The notes below the pieces were generated by a model. The model ran no database searches, was not told the DNA's origin, and saw only the letters and a list, made by a program, of their open reading frames with translations. This document shows positions 40,202 to 50,776 of a stretch of 64,000 nucleotides of DNA, piece by piece (the first letter of the stretch is position 1; each line of letters opens with the position of its first letter). A program made the translations under genes and the position numbers. Location: positions 10,625,913 through 10,689,912 of the forward strand of contig OZ038380.1 of the NCBI GenBank assembly GCA_964036045.1, read 5' to 3'. Source of the stretch: Eutreptiella sp. 'Long Island Sound 2002'. Its lineage: Eukaryota > Euglenozoa > Euglenophyceae > Eutreptiales > Eutreptiaceae.

Positions 40202-43200
40202 TTCAGCGCGGTCGGCTCATGCAAGCCGCTCCCATCACAGGCGCCCGGCTCACCAAAAGGTTCAGGAAAATGGGCATCCATACGGCCACCGGCCTTGACG
40301 GCTGGTGCGTCGCCGACTTGCTATCGCTGCCCATGCAGCTGATGGATATGCTAGCAGAACTGCTGCACGTCATCGAGCACACAGGACAGTGGCCTCAGGC
40401 CTTGGCCAAAGGGTATATTTCGCTCATTCCTAAGGGCGAGGGCATGCTGCCCATGCAACAACGCCCGCTCTCCGTGTTATCCCAAATTTACCGAGTCTGG
40501 GCAGGGATTAGACTAGAGGAATGCATGCTGTGGCAAGAGGGGTGGATTCACCCACATGCCTTTGGTTTCAGAAAACGAAGAGGGGCCACAGATGCGGCGG
40601 CGCTCATCGCCCTGCTCGTGGAGCTCCACAAAATTATCAAATCTGTCCTGCACGGATTCGGACTTGACTATGTCAAGTGTTTTGACTTGATACCGCAGTC
40701 CATTGTACTGCACATTGCCCTGGAACAGGGCATGGATCCAGGAACCCACCGAGCCCTTAAGGGCATGTATACATCCTGAGTAAGATGTTTCAAAATCATG
40801 GGCTGCTGCGCCAGTTTCTTTGCGGCTACAAATGGCATATTGCAGGGATGTCCACTTTCAGTCATACTGATCAATTTGATGACTAGTATCTGGAAACGGG
40901 TGTTGGATGCCCAAAAACAGCACCTGTCGGTGTCAGCGCGCGCGCTCCCCCCTGGGGATCAGCCAGTTCAGGTCCTGCACTTTATACTCACAGCGCTGGG
41001 CTATGCTGACGACACCTATGGGCTGGCAGCGGGAGGCACACCCCTGACCCCCCTTTTGCAATGCACAGAGGAATGGCTACAAGACACCGGCCAGGGTGTC
41101 AATGCCAAAAAGTCCGTGGGGTTCTCCTCATCCTCATCAGAGCCAGTGAAGGCGGAACTGCTGGGTGTGCCTTTCCCGGTGGAAACAGAGTTTAGGTCGC
41201 TGGGTGCAGGCATTCGCACAACCGATGCCACGTGCTCAGGCCCACTAATCCTGAAGCGCATATCTCGTGCCTGCGGCCTCCTTGACCGTGTGCATGGAGC
41301 CCAGGGCAATTATGAACGCCGCTGCGAGATCATATCAACTATGATCACAGCCACAGGCCTACATGCATCGGAGATCGTCCCACTCCGTATGCGGGATCTC
41401 GCTACCTTCGAAACCCGCGTCATTAGAACTATCTGGGGCCCTACACGCCCAGGGAGGGCAAAAGAAATTTTCTTTTCCTTGCTATGCAAAGGCCACCGGA
41501 TTTCCCCAACCATGGTGGTCAAGTACTCACGCCTGCTTTGGCTGTCGCATCTTTGCCGGAACAGGGGCCCAAACCAGATCACTGCCCAGGCCATCTGGGA
41601 AACAGGACTATACACCAAAAACAGCGGCCCCTTCGGGCGCGCGGTGCAAACAGCACAGGAGTGCGGCTGGGCGCCTATGCAGGGTTGGTGGGGCTGGAAA
41701 GTCCCAGGGCAGCGTGAACCCCTTATGTTAAATGGGGACAAACAGACTGTAAAACACGAAGTCCGCAATCAGCTTAGGAAGCAATTGTTAGACTCGCTAG
41801 TCCAACGGCGACCTCGCCTGTTTGCGGGTCTGCACTATGCCACAAACAGGCACCTTCTACAGCCGAGCATTGCCAGCTTTGGGTCCGAACTGGAGCGGAC
41901 CATATTGAGAGGGGTTCTTTCTGGAGCGACCTGGACCGCGCTGCGCGCATATCAACGTGGCCTTCGCACCTCCTCCGCATGTCCTTTTTGTAATGCGTCC
42001 CCAGAAGATGAGGAACATATCCTCTGGCATTGTGTCGCGTGGGACCACGTCCGTGACCCGCTGTTGGCGCTTGTGCACACGGCCCTTTCCCAGGTGCCGG
42101 AGCTTCCACCACCCGGCCAGTGGCCGGCATGCTTACGGCGATGTGGTTTAGCCCCAGAAATTTCCACGGAGGCAATAAAATCTGGTGCAGCTTTCACCTT
42201 CCTGCGCGCGGTACACTCCATGTATGTGTGCATTATGGCAGCACGCAAAAAGCGAGATGCGCACAGCCCTTCCATCTTTGCAGGGTACAGACTGTCTCAA
42301 CAAGTCAGGCAATACCCCTATCAACAACTGGTTGGGCCACTGCCCCAAACGGTGGCACACGGTGCCTTGACACTCCGCACCCCCAAGGGGCATGAATGGA
42401 AGTGGGAAAAGAGCTTTCTCGCGGACCTACTCGGTTGGCTACAAGCCCTGACGTGGCCGGAGGAACCGGGGACAGTCACCTTTTTGGAACTGGCAATTGA
42501 TTTCGAAGAGTTCGCGCAAAGGACCCTCCCCCATGCGCCTCAGGCGAAGTATGCAGGACATACCCTGTCCCTCCAAGAACGAGGCAGGGTACTGCGTTTG
42601 GCAATGTCCAGCGCTCAGCGACTGGTCACCTCAGGCCAGCTGCACCCAGCCGGCATGGTGACCCGCTGTGGCTCGCTTGTGCCGCTGGGGGGACCGGCGA
42701 TCTGCGGTTTAAATAAACGCCCGTATTTTGCACGCCGAGAGGCCATGATTTCACACATCCGCAAACTCGTTCAGTATTGCGAAGAGCAGTGGGTGGCCAA
42801 GGCGGGAACACACCGCACGCATGCGTTGCGCCCATACACATACCGCCCGCGTAAGACAGCAGCAGAGATTGAAGCGCATAGACTGCACAGAGCCCTGTGC
42901 GGGAACTTGCAGACAGGCCTGGCACCAGCATCTGGTGCACAGCTCACAGCTAAGGGTGGAGCCACAGGCTCCAACTTTGGAGCAGATTTTTTCCCCATCA
43001 TCGGCGACGGTCGTTTGCCACAGCGCCCATACACAGGAACACGCAGGCACGCACCGCCAGCAGCACAGGCAAACGTAGCCAGGGCGCCAGCAAATGCCAC
43101 TGTGTGTGACACACACTCTCAACCAGCGTGCATCACGTGCAGGAGGCTGCGCAAAACAGCCCAAGAATGTTGCTCTTTGGGGCATCACGAAGCGGGGCAC

Positions 43201-43605
43201 GTCCCTCGCCGCCCGCAACTACAGCTCTGTGAGGCCCACAGACTGCCGCCGTGCCCCATTTGCGCACGCACACAACGGGGGGTAAGGCACTGTTGTGCGA
43301 GGGGGCACCACAAAGTATGCACCCCAGTCCAGCCATCCAGGAAGCGTTGCTCCTCTCAACAGCCGAAGCGCCCATATAAGCGCCCACGAGTTGGGCCTTC
43401 ACAGACACGTCAAGCCTCTTTGAGGTCTCCACACCAACCCCCAACGCCTCCCGCCCCCAAGCGGCGGAGGCCCAAAACGCCATCCCCGCCCTCCCCACCA
43501 ACCCCTGTTCCACAGGGGCTGGTGGGAGAGACGCCGGATAAGGAAGCAATCTGCCGCCAGCTTTTTCTGGGGGCACACGGAAGGGCCAGCTCCGAGGTTA
43601 CCTAG
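40202..43605 (+). pseudogene. LINE reverse transcriptase ORF with one in-frame TGA
   Basis: The frame runs from the CA tract to TAG 43603-43605 with a single stop, TGA at 40777-40779; both sides are in the same frame. In order: GYISLIPKGEG and RPLSVLSQIYR (RT motifs 1-2), FGFRKRRGATDA (2a), LDYVKCFDLIP (motif A, Asp codons 40666 and 40684), the TGA, NGILQGCPLS (motif B), ALGYADDTYG (motif C, 41002-41013), a thumb, and a CPFC...HILWHC zinc segment (about 41980-42034) typical of L1/R1/Tx1-like LINEs. Two copies of a new-looking Cys/His module (43105-43188 and 43228-43311) and a basic Pro-rich tail follow. The stop falls between motifs A and B, where a Trp codon could have mutated. The element is probably inactive, but only recently. 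Confidence 0.9.
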
Positions 43606-43714
43606 CCGTACACACACAGAGGTTCTGATTCCGCAGAAGGGATGGATCACAGGCGCAAAGAGGCGACAGCAAACTGAGCCGAATACACCTGCCATCTCAT
43701 GGCTGCATATGGAT

Positions 43715-43803
43715 CTACCTCGTGAATAGTAGTATAACCCGCTAACCCCTAACCCTCCCGTCGCAAGAGCGGCCAGGACATTAAAAGCCATCAACCTCGT
43801 GAA
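43715..43803. repeat. Short insertion with 14-bp direct repeats inside the LINE 3' UTR
   Basis: In copy A, CCTCGTGAATAGTA occurs twice (about 43716 and 43796), flanking about 66 bp that are absent from copy B, where the motif occurs once. The insert includes ACCCGCTAACCCCTAACCCT, a telomere-like run. Either a small insertion with a target-site duplication or a filler-DNA repair event would fit. Confidence 0.65.
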
Positions 43804-43812
43804 TAGTACAGA

Positions 43813-43846
<34 letters not shown>

Positions 43847-45789
43847 CACAGCAAAGAACTGCCGCAGGCGAGGACTGATTGCACAAAAAATCACCCCCGT
43901 GGCGGGGCACTTGGCAATTGGCGCACACACGTAATATACCCCCGCATTTAATATACTCCCGATTTAATATACCCAGCCCCGAACTTAATATATCCCGCCC
44001 TTTGTGATGCCAGGGAATTGAGTACCAAAATCACCCTCCCCCCTGTGAATCAGCACAGTAGACGGAGCATAAGAAGATGAACTGCCCCAATCAGAGACAT
44101 CTGAACGATTCAATGAATCGTAGTGGCCTGCAACGAATGCAGTTCAATGTCAGCCATGCCGGAATGTTAGAACAAATGCAACATCATAAAGGTTGCAAAG
44201 GGCAATTTTTCAGTTTGGCAAGACACCCTAGGGTATCTGGCCAGGGCGTACAGCACTGGTATCAGCCCCAGGTGTTTGCATCAATACTGCAGGTACACTG
44301 AAGTGTGAACATCCAATCCCGCCCTTGCTCGGAAGTGACAGGGGACGGCATCAGACGGAATTCATTACCGCCTTGCACGTGGCGCTGAGGCTGCAATTCA
44401 TTTGCTTCTAGATTTGGCTTGTAGTTGACGCGTTCAAGCCTGAGAAATGTTAGATCATGACTGAACATGTCGGCTGTGGCATTGCGTAATGCATTGTGTG
44501 TCAAAGCATGGGTACGTAGTGCGACCAACCGGAGTCCGCGACGAGAAGAAAAACCTCATGATATTTGCTGCTACCTGATCCCCAGTGATGAAACGCATTG
44601 GCACATCTCATGGAACTGGTTCAAGCGGCCATTCTACCGCACAATATATGCCGTGTCTGTCCGTGCTGCTGGGTTGCCGTGGATTGTGAAAGGCTGCGGG
44701 TGTTAGGATGGCGAACCCCAAAGCGCCAAGGGAGCAATGCACATTCCAATGGAGTCCCACAGTCTGCGAATCATCCAAAGGCTAATCACAGGCAGGTCAT
44801 TGGGAGAGTGGCAAGTACAACCAAGAGCCACAGTCAATTCACAGCAAGGACCTGCAGGTTTCAGACTCAGCTAATCCTCACTACGTGTCAGATCTGCTGC
44901 CGCAGTCACTGTGGGATCATCGTAGCACTGGACAGCTCTGAACCTTGTCTTCTCAGAGGTTATCTCGAGTACTGTAAAGTGAGCAAGCTACGCCAGTTCA
45001 TCTTGGTCTGAGCCAAAAAAAATTAACAGCAAGGCCCTGCAGCGCCGCTTGACGCCAATAGGTAGGTTATTTCGACCCCCCTCAGAGTCAGTCTCGCTGA
45101 CAAATTCCTCAGCGACCAGCCTGGTGCGCAGGGATAGACTCTCTAGTACCCGCAGCAGTGACAGCTTGCTGTCTTCTCCACTGTACCTGGGGATTTTATC
45201 ATCCCCATCAGAGCTGTCAGTCACCTCATCTCCGCAGCCCATACCTTGCCTCCCTCTTTGTATTTGGGCAAATGGTCAGGGATGATTGTCTGACCCCCCC
45301 CCCCCCCAGCTCATGGGGTGGGTGACACCAGCAATGGGATCCTCGTCAGTAGCAACGACACTATCGCAAGGGCCAACACCACGACAGAATCTATCAGAGA
45401 CAGCTGGAAGCAAGTGGCAGCACAAAAGGCGGCTTGTTCTTAAGCTAGACAGAGGGGCTAAGTAGCCAGCAACAGTGGGATTGTTGCAGTGTTCCCACGC
45501 AAGTTCTGCAGCTGGGGGGCCGACCTCGTGGGCTACGATGTTGCAACCTAATGGCACAAAGGGTCGAAGGACAAGGAAGCTGTGAATCAGTGACAGAGAA
45601 GGTCACACTCTTATCCGGGTGCTCCAATCCATGAGCAACAACAGTGTGCTACAACACCCACGTGTCGTTGTATCCTCGGCCAGCCCCCCCCCCCCCCCCC
45701 CGAATTACATTTGCCGGCACGAAAACACAAGAAAAGGTTTCGAAACGCAACAGAACTGAAGTGATACTAAACAATCATCCGTGGATACC
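43847..45789. other. No gene recognised
   Basis: About 1.9 kb. It includes short imperfect repeats near 43930-44000 (TAATATACCC.., repeated three to four times) and C runs at 45294-45307 and 45685-45702. No exon identified. Confidence 0.45.
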
Positions 45790-46784
45790 AACAGCAAGGA
45801 TGGCACATCATATACCCCGACAGATCCTTCGAAAAGCACCCTAAGGTACGGTGGGTGGCGGGCTATGGAGTATTTTTTAGTGACAAGATGGACACAGCAG
45901 ACTTCATACCATCCCCCCCCCCAAGCACTAAACTGGTGGGTGGTGTAGGCTGGGTAGCGGGATATGGCTGCCATGAACCTGGGCTGTGGGAGGAGGCACA
46001 CCACCTCCCCACGCACAAAAAGCAGAGCATCAACAAAGCAGAACTCACGGCCGTGATTGAATCCGTGCGGCGTACGTCCACCCGCAGGGTGACTTTTGCA
46101 GTGGCCACTGACTCTGCGTATGTCTACGGGGGCGTCCAGGGTTCAGCCATCCGCTGGCGGGCCCAGCAGTGGGTCACCACCAAAGGCCCGGTTTTGAATG
46201 CCGATCTCTAGATCGACTTACTTGAGCTGCTTGATACCTCAGTAGTTGTCTATGAGTGGATCAAGGTCCCCAGTCATGTGCAACTGGAGGGCAATGAGAG
46301 AGCAGATGCGTTAGCTGAGCTGGGCAGGAAATCCTCACCTCTTTATGCCCGTGCCGGCCGTCGGCCCTAGGCGCTACTCACCCCAGTGGCAGCCTCACCG
46401 CCAGCTGATTTTCGGAGGTCACCACCTCTGGACATGGGCTCTGCCATTAAGCGCAGTGTTGAGATGACTCCGGTGGCGTGTGACGCCGACTTAAGTTTCT
46501 CGCAGGTCACGCTAGCATCAGGGGGGGGGGGGGGGGGTGTGCTACCCTCCCCCTCTAGGAAGTTGGATTTCGAATCTGCATTTGATTTTTACACGCCGAG
46601 TGGGGCTGCAGGGACCCTCAGGGCCCTAGGCCTGCAGTTAATTGAGTCGCCCGTGGAAGAAACCTCCTCTGAGGAGGACCACTCTGTGGCTTGCGAGCTA
46701 GTCTTCATGAGCGATGAGGGCATTGTCACTTCTGCAAATGAGACAGTCTCAATGGGAAGCACAGCTTCAGACATGTCTCTTTAA
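45790..46784 (+). pseudogene. Retroelement RNase H domain remnant with C-terminal extension
   Basis: One frame carries all four RNase HI acidic positions: the Asp of IIYPDRSF (usually TDGS, so partly mutated), NKAELTAV, ATDSAYVYGG and VPSHVQLEGNERADALAE. TAG at 46209-46211 interrupts it between the third and fourth, and another TAG at about 46368 ends the domain. The same frame then stays open to TAA 46782-46784 with a Ser/Glu-rich tail. A G run lies at about 46520-46535. The RNase H would degrade RNA of the RNA/DNA hybrid during retrotransposition. No reverse transcriptase is found upstream, so this is an orphan fragment. Confidence 0.75.
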
Positions 46785-47164
46785 CCAGTGGAGATCAGGG
46801 AGAGAAGTGTAGGACTTGGATGAATAGCTGCAACGCCGGGGCGGAAACTTGAGGTTTGGCCGAATGGGTGCCAGCTTAATGCACAACCGCAAGAGATGTG
46901 CAGGTGCCTTCCCCAGTATGTACATGCACGCCCCCAGGGCGGAAAAAGAACACCACAAAGACTAGGTGCGACACACGACAGAGTTAGAATGGGAGGAGTC
47001 AATGATTCAGCGATGAGAGCAGATGTTGTACGTATAGACGAGCTCGGTGTACATAGCAGTGTCATTGGGAGCGAACACTCTAACGGGACTGAGCATGTAG
47101 GGTTCGAGAACACTATTGCCCTGCTGTAGACCCGCTCTATGCTGTTGAATGTGTTTGAAACAAC
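46785..47164. other. Left flank of the asparagine synthetase array
   Basis: Unique in the window up to the homology breakpoint at about 47165, where the first tandem unit begins at CTCAGACAACTTGG. No gene seen. Confidence 0.5.
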
Positions 47165-47442
47165 CTCAGACAACTTGGAGGAAAGGTCACATGCACGTCT
47201 GAACATCCAGACCTGAAGGTACTCATCGTGCCACAGCAGTCTTTTTACGTGTGTGCATTGCGAGTCCTTGATCACCCTTCCCGAAGGCCGATGCATCTAT
47301 AGAAAAAATTGGTTGGCATCATCACGTGGTAAATGTGACATGGAGGCGCTAGCGAGGGGGAACCCCAAATGACATGGTATTGGAAGCCACATGGCGTTCA
47401 CCATGTGTGCTCATCATTTTTCAGTCGACACAGGACTTCAAC

Positions 47443-50400
47443 ATGTGTGGAATTCTCGCCGCCTGCAACGTGACCGGATGTCCGATCCAGAATCGGAAGC
47501 GGCTTCTTGCCCTTTCTAAGCGTCTCAGGCACCGTGGACCTGACTGGAACAGCATTGCCATTGTAGATGACAAGCACTACTTGTGCCATGAGCGCTTGGC
47601 CATTGTTGCCCCTGAGGAGAGCGCCGATCAACCTTTCTACTTGAAGGCCAATGACCCAAGGCTGGCGGCCGAGCCCATGACTCCAACATCCAAGTCTGAC
47701 AACCCCGAAGGGCAAATTGTGTGGATGGTGAATGGCGAGATTTACAATCACGCAAAGCTGAAGAGTCAGTTTTATTTGCACAAGCTGCTCTCCAGTGCCA
47801 GTGACTCTGAAATTGTGGGTCTCTTGTACTGGCAGTTTGGTGAACGTATGGTCCCCATGTTGGATGGCATGTTCGCCTTTGTCCTCATCGACAGCCGCAG
47901 CAAAGGGGAGCCTAACATCGTTGCAGCACGTGACCACATGGGCATCTGCCCTCTTTACTGGGGCCATGGGGCTGATGGCTCTGTTTGGTTTGCCTCTGAA
48001 ATGAAGTGCCTCATCGACGACTGCAAAACCTACCAAGAATTCCCTCCAGGTCACGCCTTCATCAACGGTGAATTGGTGCGGTGGTACAACCCCATCTGGA
48101 TGAACCCCGGGCACATGCCAAAGGCTGAGGCTGATTACGGCCGAATCAAGACGACCCTGATCAAGGCTGTGATCAAGCGTCTGATGACTGACGTTCCCTG
48201 TGGTGTTCTGCTGTCTGGTGGGTTGGACAGCTCGCTCATCGCCTCCATTGCTGTTCGCCACGGGGTCGAGGCATTCAACATGCTGAGGTGGGCCCCCCGT
48301 ATGCACACCTTCTCCATTGGCATCAAGAATGCCCCTGACTTGAGGGCTGCCAGAGCAGTGGCTGACCACCTTGACACGATTCATCATGAGTTTACTTTCA
48401 CGGTGGAAGAGGCTTTGGACGCTTTGCCTGACCTGATCTGGCATCTGGAGACGTGGCACCAGGTCCGTGCTGCCGTTCCGATGTACCTTCTCTCCCGCAA
48501 GATCAAGGCCCTGGGGGTCAAGATGGTGCTCTCTGGCGAGGGTGCAGACGAGATTTTCGGTGGGTACCTGTACTTCCACAAGGCCCCAGGGCCCGTGGAA
48601 ATGCAGGAGGAACTGGTCCGTAAGACGACGCGACTTCATCAGTGGGATGTGCTGCGGGCCAACAAAGCAACACAGGCCTGGGGTCTGGAGGGACGTGTTC
48701 CGTTCCTGGACAAAGCGTTCCTTGACGTGTGCATGGACATCGACCCCAGGGAGAAGATGATCAACCTCGAGGAGAGGTGTTCCTGGCACCTGAGCCCCTT
48801 TATCCCTGAGGCATATGCAGGAAGGGTTGCCAAGGGCATGGCCATCACATGGCCAAAGGGACCAGCTCGGTCAGGGATGGAGTGAAGGGGGGGATCGGGG
48901 TAGGGGTAGGGTAGGCGATCCCTAAGGGCTTGTCCACACGACTGGCTCTTGTGCACTGCCTTCCATGTGCACTGAACACCCACTAAGACGCGCGAATGCG
49001 GACTCTTTGCACACATTTTGCCCTTTCCACGCGTGGACTATGCGCCCGCCACACACCCCCTATGCGCACTGAGCGATGCGCCCACTGTTCGGTGGGTGCG
49101 TTGCCGACAATGGGTCCGGGTGCTGGGAGCAGGGGGTAGGTGAGGGCTCAGGTAATGGTGACAAGGGGTTGGGGTCGATGAGGCAATCGTTATTTTGGTA
49201 CGACTGTTTTGCACTGCCTTCCACTGTAGGCCCGATGGCGTGCACCCCCGATTGGAGAAGTATATCCTGCGCAAGGCTTTTGATGACACCAAGAGGCCAT
49301 ACCTGCCTGAAAACGTTCTCTGGCGCCAGAAGGAGCAGTTCTCTGATGGAGTAGGCTATGATTGGGTCGATGGTGTGTGCTGATCTGCTCGTAAGTAATG
49401 CAACACAACGCAACACAACCCGGAGCTGACCAAAATGCCCCAAGTCTCACCACAGCTCCCCGTCTGCGGTGGGAGGGTGCATAACCCGGGCACGCATGCA
49501 CTGGGCACAGCAGGCGTTTGTTTGATCCCGTTTTACGCCAAGCCCACCACCCTGTGCCTGTGCTGTGGTATACCGAGGGTCTCCGGCCGTCTTTTTGTCC
49601 GGGTCAATCCACTATGTGTTCTGCATTCCAACCCAGTTATGTTGTGCTCCAACATTGATGCTTAACATAAGGGTCAGCGGGTCTGATCGCCCCCGTTATT
49701 GGGCCCTCTCCAGATGGCGACACGTTTTGTACACTCGTTTGCCCCTTGCACTCTGATTGCTCATGAGTGGCACTGCCAAGGGATTTGCATTGACTGACAC
49801 GCCTGTGGGGATGAAGCCGTTTACTGTGCACGGTAGAGGTGCGCTCTGCACTTCAGTTTTCTGCATGTTGTGCTTCAACGCAAGCTTTTCTGTGAGGGCC
49901 ACCACGTTTCACGTGCACAGCGGCTCATACATGTTGCTCTCCAAAAAGGCAACAAAACAGGGCTGGGGCAGTAACGGAACTGGGCAGGGCAATTCGAACC
50001 AGGCAAACCTTGTGTACGGTGGAAATGTGCCACTGGGCCACCTGCCCTGAAACACAAGTTCTACCGGGTCTACACCACTGACCCAATGCGCATGTTGTTA
50101 AAGAATCACGCTTCACAGGTGGCAGCATACTGAAGCCCCTTATGTCTCGAGGCAACCATCCAGTAGTACCATGATACTACTATCTTGTTCCTGTCTATGA
50201 CCCCCCCCAGACAGTCAGCACCCCCCGCCCAGAGCCTTTCACTGACTAGTTGCATCTTGTGGTCTGTGCATGTGGAGGTTCCGTTGCTCCTCTTTGTTTG
50301 CCAACTGAACTGCAGTGCGGCCTTGCCTCGATGCTCAGTTGTGTTTTGTATTTGGTGTGGTCCCTGTCCTCCACCGACCTGTCCACGGACTCACTTCTCA

Positions 50401-50776
50401 CGAGGCTCCCGTCAGGAATTGCAAGCGTGATCTGCTGAGCCAATGCATGCATGCCATCCTCACCACAGGCCTGCGCAGCTATGCGGACCAAGAGATTTCG
50501 GATGCGGAATTCGCCAAGCGTGCCGAGAGGTTCCCAGTGGAGACCCCTGAAAACAAGGAGTACTACCTGCTGCGCAAGCTTTTTGAGGAGCATTATTGCA
50601 AGCGAGAGGCCACAAAGCACAACTCCATTGCAGTAGTGCCATCTGGCAAGAGCATTGCGTGCTCCACTCCTGAGGCGGTATCATGGCACGCTGCATGGCA
50701 GCAGGGCCCCAGTGATATCTCTGGCCGTGCAGTGAGTGGTGTCCATGTTGCAGCCGATGACTTCAACCGCCAGTAA
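47443..50776 (+). CDS. ASN: Asparagine synthetase (glutamine-hydrolysing), copy 1
   Basis: Converts aspartate, glutamine and ATP to asparagine, glutamate, AMP and PPi (EC 6.3.5.4), probably in the cytosol. Exons 47443-48776, 49230-49372 and 50469-50776 with GT-AG introns join to 1,785 nt, 594 aa. ATG 47443 is chosen because it gives MCGIL: Cys2 is the N-terminal nucleophile of the glutaminase domain after Met removal. NGEIYNH (97-103) is also in that domain. The synthetase domain has the PP-loop SGGLDSS (258-264), [13 protein letters not shown] (363-375) and GRVPFLDK. Exon junctions restore conserved text (LEE-RPDGVHP and WVDG-LRSYAD). The C-terminus carries [16 protein letters not shown] and [10 protein letters not shown], as in plant/bacterial AsnB-type enzymes. 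Codon 195 is Lys here and Glu in the other two copies. It looks fully functional. Confidence 0.95.
49982..50047 (-). other. tRNA-like sequence in intron 2, unit 1
   Basis: On the minus strand, GGGCAGG at the start pairs with CCTGCCC at the end (7-bp acceptor-like stem). TGGCCCAGTGG lies at positions 8-18, exactly where a tRNA A box sits, and GGTTCGAATTG near position 48 resembles a B box. The D and T stems do not pair well and the total is 66 nt, so it is not a normal tRNA. A tRNA pseudogene or SINE head is likeliest. The same sequence occurs in units 2 (55629-55694) and 3 (61276-61341). Confidence 0.4.

Larger units (their letters stand above)
40189..43846 (+). mobile_element. (AC)n-bounded non-LTR retrotransposon (LINE), copy A
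   Basis: About 3.66 kb: one ORF with reverse transcriptase and C-terminal zinc-binding segments (40202-43605), a 3' UTR of about 200 bp, and an (AC)n tail at about 43812-43846 following AGTACAGATC. There is no endonuclease or ORF1, so it is 5'-truncated despite being the longest copy here. Copies B and C at 19.1-20.2 kb share its 3' end. The tail consists of CA repeats rather than poly-A, and all copies lie in CA repeats. R1-clade LINEs that insert into microsatellites are known in animals; clade membership here is not established. Confidence 0.9.

Noticed and set aside
43740-43770. True telomere or chromosome end
   Set aside because: The TAACCC-like run is only about 20 bp, imperfect, and embedded in a LINE 3' UTR.
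47398-48789. 463-codon antisense frames repeated opposite each asparagine synthetase first exon (also 53045 and 58692)
   Set aside because: They are conserved only because the units are nearly identical. The sense strand encodes the full set of catalytic motifs.
48777-48885. Extension of the asparagine synthetase first exon into [15 protein letters not shown] and beyond as a real C-terminus
   Set aside because: The splice donor at 48777 and acceptor at 49229 restore conserved family sequence in phase; the extension is intron.
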